A stretch of 64,000 bases of DNA from Anisus vortex (Eukaryota; Mollusca; Gastropoda; Planorbidae): the NCBI GenBank assembly GCA_949126835.1, contig OX421500.1:21861167-21925166 (forward strand), written 5' to 3'. Under the pieces are notes generated by a model. It did no database searches. It was not told the DNA's origin and saw only the letters and a list, made by a program, of their open reading frames with translations. The position numbers and the translations under genes are program-made. Below, piece by piece: positions 26,825-37,988 of this stretch; the first letter of the stretch is position 1; each line of letters begins with the position of its first letter.

Positions 26825-27510
26825 CGGAATGAAAATCAGATAAGAATAAAGCAAATAATGATCAAAACCACAGATGCCATAAGTGCAAACATTACAATGA
26901 TCCAACAACCAAGAGAAGAAGTAAAGAATTTCAAAAATCTAGGAACAATGCTGACGTAAGCTGTGAGACAGAAATTCGATCCATGATTGGGTAAGCAATG
27001 ACTATAGAAAACAGAATCTGACCCTGCAAAAACATTAGTCTCCAAAAGAAAACTTAGTCTTTACAGAGCACTTGTGAAAACCGTTATTCTGTACGGATTT
27101 GACAACTGGACACTGTTAGCAGCCACTGAAAACAAGTTCCAGGAATTCGAAAATAAATGCATGAGAAAAATCATTCGAATCTCCTACCTAGAACACAAGA
27201 CTAATGAGTATGTCTGGGACATAATATCCCTAATTGCGGGATCTCAAGAAACCACTATAACAACAATCAAACGGCGCACATTGACATTGTTCAGTCATGT
27301 GTTGCGGCATAAAAACCTGACAAAAACTATCCTCCAAGGCACCGTAGAAGGTCAGAGGCCGTGAGAGGAAATGCTGGTTCGACAATATAAAAGATTTGAC
27401 ATGGCTGCAGATGACTGAACTATTGACGGCCTCTCAAGATAGGCAAAAATATAACAGCTGATTCGCTCTCCTTAACAGCAACAACGGGCAAGGGTTTGAT
27501 GATGATGACA
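26825..27510 (+). pseudogene. LINE RT thumb and 3' end
   Basis: After early stops the stretch encodes LVKTVILYGFDNWTLLAATE, ENKCMRKIIRISYLEHKTNE and KRRTLTLFSHVLRHKNLTKT, the typical C-terminal region of a LINE reverse transcriptase. It ends in degenerate sequence and GATGATGATGAC, which may be the 3' terminus. The longest open piece is 27074-27364. It is probably the right half of the LINE at 25401-25840. Confidence 0.8.
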
Positions 27511-27582
27511 CACACATAACAATATATTAAAGACAGACAAACTGCAGATTTAAAAATTCAAATTCTTGACTAAACATATTTT

Positions 27583-27724
27583 TTTAATTGATCATTAAAT
27601 TTTGCCAAAGCAAAGTCCTTTACACAACCTTATAACAAAATCCTTTTTCTTAGAACAATAGTGGCAGGAATGTATTCTTGCATGCATCCTATTTGCTGGT
27701 GCTCATTCAGATTGATAGTTGCAG
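27583..27724 (-). pseudogene. second piggyBac C-terminal fragment, internally deleted
   Basis: This 140-bp piece matches the far C-terminal coding part of the piggyBac remnant (25851-26045), including TTAATTGATCATAAAT-like and GCAAAGTCCTTT motifs and CTTAGAACAATAGTG, but lacks about 50 bp in the middle. It lies in the same orientation about 1.7 kb from the longer copy. Confidence 0.75.
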
Positions 27725-29830
27725 AACCATGATATTGTCCTTAATGACAGCAAGATCAAGGCCGGTGGCCAGGAACATGAGCATTTGGAAAAAGGCGGAC
27801 TTTGATACCATCAAGAAATTCACAGTAGCATTCAGTGACGCTTTCACAAGTCACACATACCTACCTGAGTATCCAAGACCACTTAACCACAATGACAAGT
27901 AAACAGGTCCCAAAGATCCATCAACAACCACGTGCCCTGGATAAACAACAAGCTCATGAAGATCTCGAGACGCAAGTAACGAGCTTGGCGGAAAGCAAAA
28001 ACTTCCAACAAAGCTTCATACTGGGAGCGCTTCAAAAACATCAAGAAAGAAAGACAAATGAACTAATCGACAGAGCTACCAGAACTATGTTAGCAAGATC
28101 GATGAAGCAGATTCAAACAAAAACCTATGGTGACTTATAAAAAAACAAGCGAAGTGATCCGATGTGCATATAACCCTTAATGAGGAATGGACTGACGTTC
28201 AGCGACAGTAAGGCTAAAGCTTATATCTTAAATAATCTTGTCTGCATCGCATTTACCAGTGAAGATCTAAGCGCCTTACCCAAGCTGGATGAAAGCCCCA
28301 TCCAGATATGCCTGATATAATCATCATTAGTAATGGAGTACAGAAGCTGTAATCAAATATTACCCCCCCCCCCCCCCCAAAAAAAAAAAAAATAAAAAAA
28401 AAAAATAAAACACAGCGGGTCCAGACAATATTCGATACCGTCTTCTCAAGGAATTGGCCTCATTGACTCTCTTCTCTTCAAGAAACCACTGGCAACATTT
28501 CTACAATCTAGAAACACGCCCTCGCGCAGCCATTCTTTAAGACAGGGGATATAAACTAGCCAGCCAACTACATGTCAATCTCACTGACTTGTGTGTGCTG
28601 CAAGCTCATCGAACACATCGTCACGTCGGAGATCACTAGCCACCTGGATAGGAACAACATCATTACTGGTGCCCAACACGGGTTCACAAAAAAGAGATCC
28701 TACGAGTCACAGCTAATCCTCACATTTGATGATCTAGCAGCGGTAATCGACAAGGCTAGCCAAACTGACATCATCCTACCGGGCTTTTCCAAGGTCTTTG
28801 ATAAAGTCCCTCACCAGCGGCTCCTCCTAAAGCTAGATTGATACGGCATTAGAGGTAAAACCAAGTGATGGGTTGAAAATTTCCTCTTTGATCAAACTAA
28901 AGAAGTCGTCTTAGAAGGTGAGATTTCCTGTATTGGGCCAGTCACATCTGGTGATCCTCAAGGCTCAGTATTTGGGCCCACACTGTTCTTGCTATTCATC
29001 AATGACTTGGGCTACGGGATCCACGCCAAGTTATGACTCTTTGAAGATGATACCATCCTATATTCTCAGTTCACAATTCCTAATGAAACGATCCATCTAC
29101 AGAACGACGTAAAGAAGTTTGCGTTTTGGAAATCTAAATGGCGAAATGCTTTCAACGTTGATATGTGCTACCTCCTCTCTATTGAAAAAAAGAAGACCAC
29201 GAATCCCACTAACTGCACCTTAAACGATCACACTCTTGCGAGGTTACTTGAAGCCAAGTATCTAGGAGTGCATATCACAGAAAACCTCCACCGAGGCACA
29301 CATGTCAAATATATTGTTGTCAAAGCTAACAAAGCCTGAGCCTTCGCTCACAGGAACCTCAAGGTATGCTACTCAAGGATCCAGCCCTATTGCTGTAAGT
29401 GTTTAGCTCGACCCATCCTGGATTACGCAGCGACGATGTGGGATCTCCACCAACAAGACCTGATATCCACATTGGAGATAACACAACGACGCGCAGCACG
29501 TCGCACCCTGCAGGACGACATCCTCAAAACAGCCACTACAGTACCGCAGAGTGTTAGACAAAGGCACCCTGATGTACATGATCATAAATGGTCACGTGCA
29601 CATGTTCACACAGTCAGGTCTTATCAAGTGTCCCTCTCTACCAGAGGTCATCAGCTCAAACTGCCCGTCCCACACGCACGTACCGGTGTTCATAAATTTT
29701 ATTTTATTCCATCGGCTATTAAACTGTGGAACACATTGTATCAAGCCTCCACCACTGCCCCCTCTGTGCCGGCTTTTAAATCTTCACTACAAAAATTTGA
29801 CCAAAGACTTGGATAGCTATAAGTTGTAGA
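27725..29830 (+). pseudogene. jockey/CR1-group LINE reverse transcriptase, dead copy
   Basis: Reading across stops gives a recognisable RT: MSISLTCVCCKLIEHIVTSE, QHGFTKKRSYESQLILTFDD, SKVFDKVPHQRLLLKL, SGDPQGSVFGPTLFLLFIND, LFEDDTILYSQ, EAKYLGVHITENL, RPILDYAATMWDLHQQDLIS, TQRRAARRTLQDD and PSAIKLWNTLYQASTTAPSV. The first catalytic Asp region is altered (GFSK rather than DFSK) and the FADD box reads FEDD, so it is inactive as well as interrupted. A C run and A run lie at 28362-28408. A related 3' copy is at 62755-63260. Confidence 0.85.
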
Positions 29831-29915
29831 TACACAAACTGGAATTCCGGTGCATTAATAGCAAATCATTAAAAAATTGTGAACTGATTTTTTTGGGGTC
29901 TAACGGGGTATCCAC

Positions 29916-30076
29916 CAGGGGCGAAGCTAGAAAATTTTTCTGGAGGAGGGGGGGTAAATTTCGAGAGACAAACCTTTTTATTTTTTTGCGAATTTAGTAA
30001 ATATTTTGTTAAAAAGCTGTTGAAAAATATTTTTTAAAGCCCCCCTCAGCCCCCCTTCCATGTGGCTTCGCCCCTG
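29916..30076. mobile_element. 161-bp hAT-type MITE with 8-bp target duplication
   Basis: The termini CAGGGGCGAAGC and GCTTCGCCCCTG are perfect 12-bp inverted repeats. The flanks GTATCCAC (29908-29915) and GTATCCTC (30077-30084) match at 7 of 8 positions. An 8-bp duplication with a CAG start fits the hAT superfamily. The interior has no coding capacity. Confidence 0.88.
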
Positions 30077-30483
30077 GTATCCTCAGGATATCAATAGATC
30101 ATTACTTAGGTCTATATCGCTTTCTGAATCATTTTCCTCTCTTAAATTAATGTCCAAAGGAACATTACTGGGCCCAGGCACACCCATATAATAAAAAATC
30201 AATAAAACATTTCATAGTTTGGTCAAAAAAATGTCTGTAACTAAACAATTAATAAAAAATCTTCTGCTTGACCAATTTTTATCAAAAAAATATGTAAATA
30301 AACCTTATTTTACCCTGTCACGTAATCAACATCTCCTAGGCTACGATATTTCAGTTATCAGCAGTAAAAAACGGAAATAAACAATGGATGTGAAGAAAGC
30401 ATTTCCGGCGGCTTTCGGCCGCTCTAGGTGTTAGCGATAGAAGCGTCTTTCGGCGGCTCTAGGCATTAAAGCCTTAATTATCC
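30077..30483. other. intergenic sequence, short local duplication
   Basis: Two near copies of a segment around CTTTCGGCGGCTCTAGG-like sequence occur at 30405-30470. Nothing else is recognised. Confidence 0.45.
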
Positions 30484-31073
30484 AAGCAATTATCTGTTCT
30501 TAAAACTCTACAGATTCCATACGTATGTGAAACAATTATCTGTTCTTAAAACTCTACAGATTCCATACGTATGTGAAACAATTATCTGTTCTTAAAACTC
30601 TACAGATTCCATACGTATGTAAAACAATTATCTGTTCTTAAAACTCTACAGATTCCACACGTATGTGAAACAATTATCTGTTCTTAAAACTCTACAGATT
30701 CCATACGTATGTGAAACAATTATCTGTTCTTAAAACTCTACAGATTCCATACGTATGTAAAACAATTATCTGTTCTTAAAACTCTACAGATTCCACACGT
30801 ATGTGAAACAATTATCTGTTCTTAAAACTCTACAGATTCCACACGTATGTGAAACAATTATCTGTTCTTAAAACTCTACAGATTTCACACGTATGTGAAA
30901 CAATTATCTGTTCTTAAAAATCTACAGATTCCATACGTATGTGAAACAATTATCTGTTCTTAAAACTCTACAGATTCCATACGTATGTGAAACAATTATC
31001 TGTTCTTAAAACTCTACAGATTCCATACGTATGTGAAACAATTATCTGTTCTTAAAACTCTACAGATTCCACA
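30484..31073. repeat. 46-bp minisatellite, left 13 copies
   Basis: The unit includes CCATACGTATGTGAAACAAT and CTGTTCTTAAAACTCTACAG. The TGTTCT landmark falls every 46 bp from 30495 to 31047. The array is cut by the LTR retrotransposon at 31074 and resumes in phase at 36959. Confidence 0.96.
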
Positions 31074-32407
31074 TGTCACGATTCTGTAATTAAATCGCAA
31101 CACTTAGCACTCATGGATAGATCATTGCGCAGAAGTAGTGTAGAACTAGAACATAGGTTAGCGTAGAGTTAGATTAGGGAGTAGAAAAGTAGCCTGGAGC
31201 TATTACCCTCTCTCTCTCTCACGCAATAGGAACACCCCAACCACCCCTTCTCCTCACCTCTCTTTAACCCTCTCTACACTTTTTTCATTCCCGAATTCAG
31301 AGTTGCTACTTGATTCAGCCAATTGGTATTACACTATTTGTATGTGTGATTGTATGTGTGTGTATTCTTTAATGTATGCATATATATATATATGTATATA
31401 TTCTATTATGCTGTCAATTATGATTCATGTTGTATTTTGATAGTACTACTCATTTATTTTGCTAAACTCAGCATACACGTGAAACCCCCACCCACCTGTA
31501 GACACCCCCACCCACCTGTAGACACCCCCACCCACTGCTACACCTTTTTCATTATCTCCCCTCTTCGTCCCCTACTCAGCGCCCGTGGGCATAGCCCTTG
31601 ACCCACTCGTCGTAGTGACATCTGGAGCGAAGCGTCTCGCACATACATAAGCGCACATCAAGGGAGATAAGTCATTATCTTATCCTTTGTATCTCCGTAT
31701 ACGTCTAACAACCCCTCCCTTTCCCCTGGGCCCCACCCCGCAAAAGTCGGCGGTACTAATTGTATACCCACTCCTAAATTCCCCCCCCCCCAATAGTCAA
31801 TCCTTTATGCAAGCAAACCAGCCAACCAGAACATATGTAATTCTAAACTAATGTAGCTATCCAATCAAATTGACCACTGATCACGTGACTAAAATTCAGG
31901 AAAGCGCGCTTAACTAGTTTTAGGGCATTTCGGCTCAAGTGCTTGGTGGAGAAGGTTGTTCGATTCTAGCCTCCACTTATTCAGTTGTTCCATAGGATAT
32001 ACCGCCTACATGTGTATAGATAGATATTGTGTCAGTCTAAGTATTTTCATGAACACAGCTACGGTTGCCTAATGTTTTGGATAACCTAGCAGTACCATGT
32101 GTTGAGTGTTAACTGAAGCCTGTGCAAATTCATATATGTATCTTGCCATTGAGTGAAGAATTGAAATGATAATAAACACCTGAACTTAACCAACGATTTA
32201 TTTGCCTGCTTAGAACTATTTGTTGTGTCCGTCATAATATCTAACGAGCCAAGAGAGAAATAATAATTATTCCAGGGCGATTCTAGTCACGGTAATTCAT
32301 ACCCCACGACGACCCGCCACTACTACCCCACTCGCCTACGACTCCGCACCCCTCTCATCGCCCAACTTCTGCCAGGTTGATGTCCTAATCCTAAACACAT
32401 CCTGACA
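31074..32407 (+). repeat. 5' LTR
   Basis: This 1,334-bp LTR contains a TATATATATATATG stretch, a CACCCCCACCCACCTGTAGA duplication and C runs. By eye it differs from the 3' LTR at roughly 15-20 positions. The 83-codon open frame inside it is not a gene. Confidence 0.93.
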
Positions 32408-33371
32408 AAGTGGGGACCTCGCCACGGGATCCTGAACTCAAGCCGTTCAGGGCACTAACAACAGCAATCAACCCGAGGACCACGCCGTTACTGAAACCGA
32501 CCCTGGATTGGGGGCTCATCTCTCTACAACACGAAGACTCTAAGCAGCAAACAGATCCGCCACCTCAAACGCAAGCCAAGTCACCCCACTGAGCCAGACT
32601 CATCACCATACGCCACCTGCGCCACCCCATCACGCCAGATTCGCCACCCCATCACGCCAGATTCGCCACCCCATCACGCCAGATTCGCCACCCCATTACG
32701 CCAGATTCGCCACTCTAGCAATCTACGCCAACTCAGATACACCAGCAGCCAGACCCGCCACACTACGCCAGATTCGCCACCCCATCACGCCAGATTCGCC
32801 ACCCCATCACGCCAGACTCGCCACCCCATTACGCCAGATTCGCCACTCTAAGCAATCTACGACAACCCAGATACACCAGCAGCCATATTCGTCACCCTAC
32901 GCCACCTGCGTCACCCCATCACGACCAGATTCGCCACCCCAACCGCCAGATCGTCACCTGAGACACCGCACCGAGGTGCCTGCCCGACAACTATCAACCC
33001 AGAGGACCCGAGAACCGCCATCAACCTCCCCTAAGGAACCGCCGTAGTTCCCGGTAACCAAACCCGGGAAAATAGACAATAACGCTATACACTATATAGT
33101 CCCGGCACGGGGAAAAAGAACTTCTCAATATACCGAAGCTACCCGCAACCAACAAAGCGCCAAGCGCCATACCAAAAACAATAACTTTGTGATTGGATAC
33201 GTGTGTTTTGTGTATGTGTGTGAAATTCTAGGAATAGCTGTTCTGGTGAGTACCATTTTGAGCTGTATTATATTAGATAAACTCTGAACCCCAACCCCGC
33301 TTACATCTCCTCTTTCTATCTCGTTATATCTCTGTCCGTTTACTGCCTTACTCTCGCCTTACTCTGTCACT
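32408..33371 (+). other. LTR element leader with 22-bp repeats
   Basis: The leader holds the candidate primer-binding site at 32411-32428 and, at about 32600-32960, imperfect tandem copies of a 22-bp unit around CGCCACCCCATCACGCCAGA. Such a repeat-rich, C-rich leader may carry the packaging signal, but that is inference. Confidence 0.7.
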
Positions 33372-34031
33372 ATGGCTGAAGGCGTACTATTGCGTAAGCA
33401 GCTGAGAGAAGAGGCTATAGCGATAGGCTACAGTGACGGAGACGTCATTAAATACGTTGTTGAACAAGTAGCGGCCCATGAGGCAAAAGCAGAGAAGCTT
33501 AGACTAGAACAACTAGATAGAGAAGACAGACTTAGAGTAGAGCAGAGAGAAGAGAAACTTAGATTAGAACAAGTAGCTAGGGAGGAGAGAGCAGAACAAT
33601 TAGCTAGGGAGGAGAGAGCAGAACAAGTAGCTAGGGAGGAGAGAGCAGAACAATTAGCTAGGGAAGATAGAGCTAGAGAAGAGAATATATTAGATGAGGA
33701 GGCACGCAGGACACATGAATTCAGACTAGCTGAATTAGCAGCAAACACTAGGACCCCCGACAACAGCGACAACCCAAACTCCCCCTCATCATTTAGCTCA
33801 GCCAACCCCAGCAACCATCCCCTCCCCCGACATGCTTCTCTATGGACCGACGTTCACGACCCCCGGCTAGAACAGTTCGACATTTACCTCCGACGGTTTA
33901 GCGACTGTATGGAGTTAAATGAGGTCCCCCCAGAATTACACTGTAGGATCCTCGTCTCCACTCTGAGAGGGGAGGATTACGAGACTGACTGTAAACTGGC
34001 CCAGAAGACAGGGAGTCGTGCGTTGCACTGA
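33372..34031 (+). pseudogene. gag N-terminal part, coiled coil, frameshifted
   Basis: The frame starts MAEGVLLRKQLREEAIAIGY. Residues 35-120 form a charged coiled coil with repeated REERAEQLA/REERAEQVA blocks, followed by a proline/serine linker and the start of the capsid-like domain (LWTDVHDPRLEQFDIYLRRF, ELHCRILVSTLRGEDYE). The frame fails near 34010 and ends in a spurious TGA, while the capsid continues in the next frame. The protein would form the particle shell around the element RNA. Confidence 0.75.
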
Positions 34032-34570
34032 AAAACGCGCTGCTAAATCGCCACCAGTTACACTTGTCCCACTACCAGAAGAAGTTTCGGTCGTCCACGC
34101 TACGACCGGGGGAAAATTATACCCAATTCGCGGAGCGAATACAATCTTACCTACTCAAGTGGGTTGAGTTAGGCAATGTCGAGCAGTCATTCGACGGTAT
34201 GGTCACCCTTCTTATGACTGAACAGATAGAAACCCAGATGCCCCCCAAGCTAAAGGCTTTCTTAATCCAACAGGGAATATCCGGTCTAACCCCTTCCCTG
34301 CAAGGCGCAGATAGATTTCTGCAATCTAACTCAGTGGAATCATCCCATCCCCGGGACAAATTTCAACCACCCCCCGCTTCCCGACGGGAAAACGGTAGAC
34401 CGGGAAGGCCACCGCCACCTTCCTCCCGCCCAAAACACCCACAGCCGCACCAACCTTATGGAGACCACCGCCACACCAGACCCACCCCTCAGTTAGCACA
34501 CGACAGGAACAGACGCGACCCCACCCCCTATTTGGCCGCGGTGCATTTTACACCACGACAGAGCCCGTAA
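34032..34570 (+). pseudogene. gag C-terminal part (capsid-like, Pro-rich end)
   Basis: After a one-base shift the gag continues as ALLNRHQLHLSHYQKKFRSS, RPGENYTQFAERIQSYLLKW and TLLMTEQIETQMPPKLKAFL. This pattern is found in gypsy gag proteins and in SCAN-like capsid domains. It ends in a Pro/Arg/His-rich tail. No CCHC zinc knuckle is visible. Confidence 0.75.
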
Positions 34571-34683
34571 GCGCCGACCAGCAGTATACTAACGGTCCGG
34601 CAGGACAAGAAACAGAAGCCCCTTACCGCAACCACTTAACCGAAACCACCAACCGCTGGAATAGCCAGGAAACATACGGCGAT

Positions 34684-35367
34684 TTGGATCAAGTCCATCA
34701 CGTATTTTCCATCTCCTCAGTAGACGGACCCCACGAACCCCACCACAACTGTGTCGACGAGATAGTCCGAATCAATGGCCACCTGGGCTCTTGTACATAC
34801 GATTCCGGGCTCAGCTATGAGGCCCTAGTAACGGAATCAATGACCGACCCCCGCGACTACACAGGCCGCTATGTGCGACTCCAAGGGCCATCCCATGACT
34901 CCCCCATCCTGCGTCTACCGACGGCAGTCGTACACATCGACTCCGCCTTTACAGCAGGCCCCATCGAAGCAGCCGTGACTAAAGACGGGAAAGTAGACGT
35001 TCTACTAGGTAGGCCAATCGTAGGCAGACCACTCCCGCCCCGACCCACACAGGTGAGCCACGAGCCACCGCGCCCCACCCACAGCCCGATCCGCCCTCCC
35101 CAATTCGTGTCCATTAAAGACAGGCTCCGCAACGCAAAACTGCCCCAAACCAGAAGCGAGCTAAAGCGTATACTTCACGAGTTCAGTTACTATGAAAGGA
35201 ATGCTATACGCGGCTTCCGGCAACTAGCAACGCCCTTATTCGATCTACTGAATGCTACCACACGTCCAAAATTACATTGGAACGAAAACGCCAGATTTGC
35301 TTTCGACCTGTTAAAATGTTTCTTAGGTCGAAACCCATTTCGAGTCCACCCCGACGACGAGGATTAG
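34684..35367 (+). pseudogene. protease joined to a scrap of RT (pol deletion)
   Basis: Residues 25-120 resemble a retropepsin: ingh-LGSCTYDSGLSYEALV carries the DSG active site, and KVDVLLGRPIVG resembles the C-terminal LLG motif. After a proline-rich linker the frame jumps straight to an RT thumb/connection-like stretch (AKLPQTRSELKRILHEFSYY, GFRQLATPLFDLL, LHWNENARFAFDLLK) and ends at 35367. The RT palm, RNase H and integrase are missing. The exact deletion point cannot be placed by eye. Confidence 0.7.
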
Positions 35368-35624
35368 CGTTAACCCTAAACACCCGATTGGCCGGGTAAC
35401 AATACAACCCAGCGCCATACTCGCCCCCCCCAGAAGATAACTTAACGCGTCCCCTTGTTCCCTCCGACCCCTCCCCGTCACAGACCCACCACCAACACGT
35501 GGACACGCCAAGATACCACTCGCAGGTACTATCCCGGTACTCTCACTAAGATCCCATACCCCAGAGACAGTAATTTAGGTATGAATCCACTTTCTTAGTA
35601 GATTCCCAAATTGCCCGGGTGAGT

Positions 35625-36958
35625 TGTCACGATTCTGGAATTAAATCGCAACACTTAGCACTCATGGATAGATCATTGCGCAGAAGTAGTGTAGAACTAG
35701 AACATAGGTTAGCGTAGAGTTAGATTAGGGAGTAGAAAAGTAGCCTGGAGCTATTACCCTCTCTCTCTCTCACGCAATAGGAACACCCCAACCACCCCTT
35801 CTCCTCACCTCTCTTTAACCCTCTCTACACTTTTGTCATTCCCGAATTCAGAGTTGCTACTTGATTCAGCCAATTGGTATTACACTATTTGTATGTGTGA
35901 TTGTATGTGTGTGTATTCTTTAATGTATGCATATATATATATGTATATATTCTATTATGCTGTCAATTATGATTCATGTTGTATTTTGATAGTACTACTC
36001 ATTTATTTTGCTAAACTCAGCATACACGTAAAACCCCCACCCACCTGTAGACACCCCCACCCACCTGTAGACACCCCCACCCACTGCTACACCTTTTTCA
36101 TTATCTCCCCTCTTCGTCCCCTACTCAGCGCCCGTGGGCATAGCCCTTGATCCACTCGTCGTAGTGACATCTGGAGCGAAGCGTCTCGCACATACGTAAG
36201 CGCACATCAAGGGAGATAAGTCATTATCTTATCCTTGGTATCTCCGTATACGTCTAACATCACCCCCCCTTTCCACTGGGCCCCACCCCGCAAAAGTCGG
36301 CGGTACTAATTGTATACCCACTCCTAAATTCCCCCCCCCCCCAATAGTCAATCCTTTATGCAAGCAAACCAGCCAACCAGAACATATGTAATTCTAAACT
36401 AATGTAGCTATCCAATCAAATTGACCACTGATCACGTGACTAAAATTCAGGAAAGCGCGCTTAACTAGTTTTAGGACACTTCGGCTCAAGTGCTTGGTGG
36501 AGAAGGTTGTTCGATTCTAGCCTCCACTTATTCAGTTGTTCCATAGGATATACCGCCTACATGTGTATAGATAGATATTGTGTCAGTCTAAGTATTTTCA
36601 TGAACACAGCTACGGTTGCCTAATGTTTTGGATAACCTAGCAGTACCATGTGTTGAGTGTTAACTGAAGCCTGTGCAAATTCATATATGTATCTTGCCAT
36701 TGAGTGAAGAATTGAAATGATAATAAACACCTGAACTTAACCAACGATTTATTTGCCTGCTTAGAACTATTTGTTGTGTCCGTCATAATATCTAACGAGC
36801 CAAGAGAGAAATAATAATTATTCCAGGGCGATTCCAGTCATGGTAATTCATACCCCACGACGACCTGCCACTACTACCCCACTCGCCTACGACTCCGCAC
36901 CCCTCTCATCGCCCAACTTCTGCCAGGTTGATGTCCTAATCCTAAACACATCCTGACA
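35625..36958 (+). repeat. 3' LTR
   Basis: This is the same length as the 5' LTR, with the same termini. Differences seen include TGGAATT for TGTAATT near the start, one less TA unit, and GGACACTTC for GGGCATTTC. No clear polypurine tract precedes it; the upstream bases are GCCCGGGTGAGT. Confidence 0.93.
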
Positions 36959-37567
36959 CCACACGTATGTGAAACAATTATCTGTTCTTAAAACTCTACA
37001 GATTCCATACGTATGTGAAACAATTATCTGTTCTTAAAACTCTACAGATTCCATACGTATGTGAAACAATTATCTGTTCTTAAAACTCTACAGATTCCAT
37101 ACGTATGTGAAACAATTATCTGTTCTTAAAACTCTACAGATTCCACACGTATGTGAAACAATTATCTGTTCTTAAAACTCTACAGATTCCACACGTATGT
37201 GAAACAATTATCTGTTCTTAAAACTCTACAGATTCCATACGTATGTGAAACAATTATCTGTTCTTAAAACTCTACAGATTCCATACGTATGTTAAACAAT
37301 TATCTGTTCCTAAAACTCTACAGATTCCATACGTATGTGAAACAAGTATCTGTTCTTAAAACTCTACAGATTCCACACGTATGTGAAACAATTATCTGTT
37401 CTTAAAACTCTACAGATTCCATACGTATGTGAAACAATTATCTGTTCTTAAAACTCTACAGATTCCATACGTATGTGAAACAATTATCTGTTCTTAAAAC
37501 TCTACAGATTCCATACGTATGTGAAACAATTATCTGTTCTTAAAACTCTACAGATTCCACACGTATC
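36959..37567. repeat. 46-bp minisatellite, right 13 copies
   Basis: This is the continuation of the array at 30484-31073. TGTTCT recurs every 46 bp from 36983 to 37535. Removing the LTR element and one CCACA restores an unbroken unit. Confidence 0.96.
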
Positions 37568-37988
37568 TATTTGGAAACTATTTAAGAAACACACGCACAA
37601 AGATATAATTCTTTGTAATTCTTTGTTTTCTATATCATTGAGCAGAGTAACTCTATAGAAAATATATTAACCCCCACCCCCTTTTTTTCTTTCCTACAGT
37701 AGATAAATTAGCACCATTATATTTTTATGGGGAGAAAACTGCTTCTGGTCGAGGAGAATAAAAACAAAATCATTAAAATCATAAAAAAAGCACGAACTGA
37801 AGAAATAAAAACACAGTAATTGTCGTAAACATTGATAAACATAAAGGGCAAGGAAAAATGTCACTAAGGCGTGAAAGTTAATACGTATTTAAGTATTTCT
37901 TGTTTTTATTTTTCAGAAGGAGAAAAAAAGATATCCCCAGTCGTAAGCTCGGAGAGAAAAATTGAACATATTAGTATATGATTAGCAT
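37568..37988. other. spacer between arrays, nothing recognised
   Basis: AT-rich; no gene. Confidence 0.4.

Larger units (their letters stand above)
31074..36958 (+). mobile_element. Ty3/gypsy-like LTR retrotransposon, complete ends, deleted pol
   Basis: Two 1,334-bp direct repeats (31074-32407 and 35625-36958) begin TGTCACGATTCTG and end CATCCTGACA (TG...CA). The flanking CCACA at 31069-31073 and 36959-36963 is a 5-bp target duplication. A candidate primer-binding site (TGGGGACCTCGCCACGGG) starts at 32411, three bases after the 5' LTR. The 3.2-kb interior keeps gag and protease but only a scrap of RT. RNase H and integrase are gone, so this copy could have moved only with enzymes from an intact relative. 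Confidence 0.93.

Noticed and set aside
31350..31601. Open frame in the LTR and its twin at 35833
   Set aside because: It lies wholly in LTR sequence with simple repeats and no domain.
33428..33814. 128-codon minus-strand Ser-rich frame
   Set aside because: Shadow of the coiled-coil gag region.
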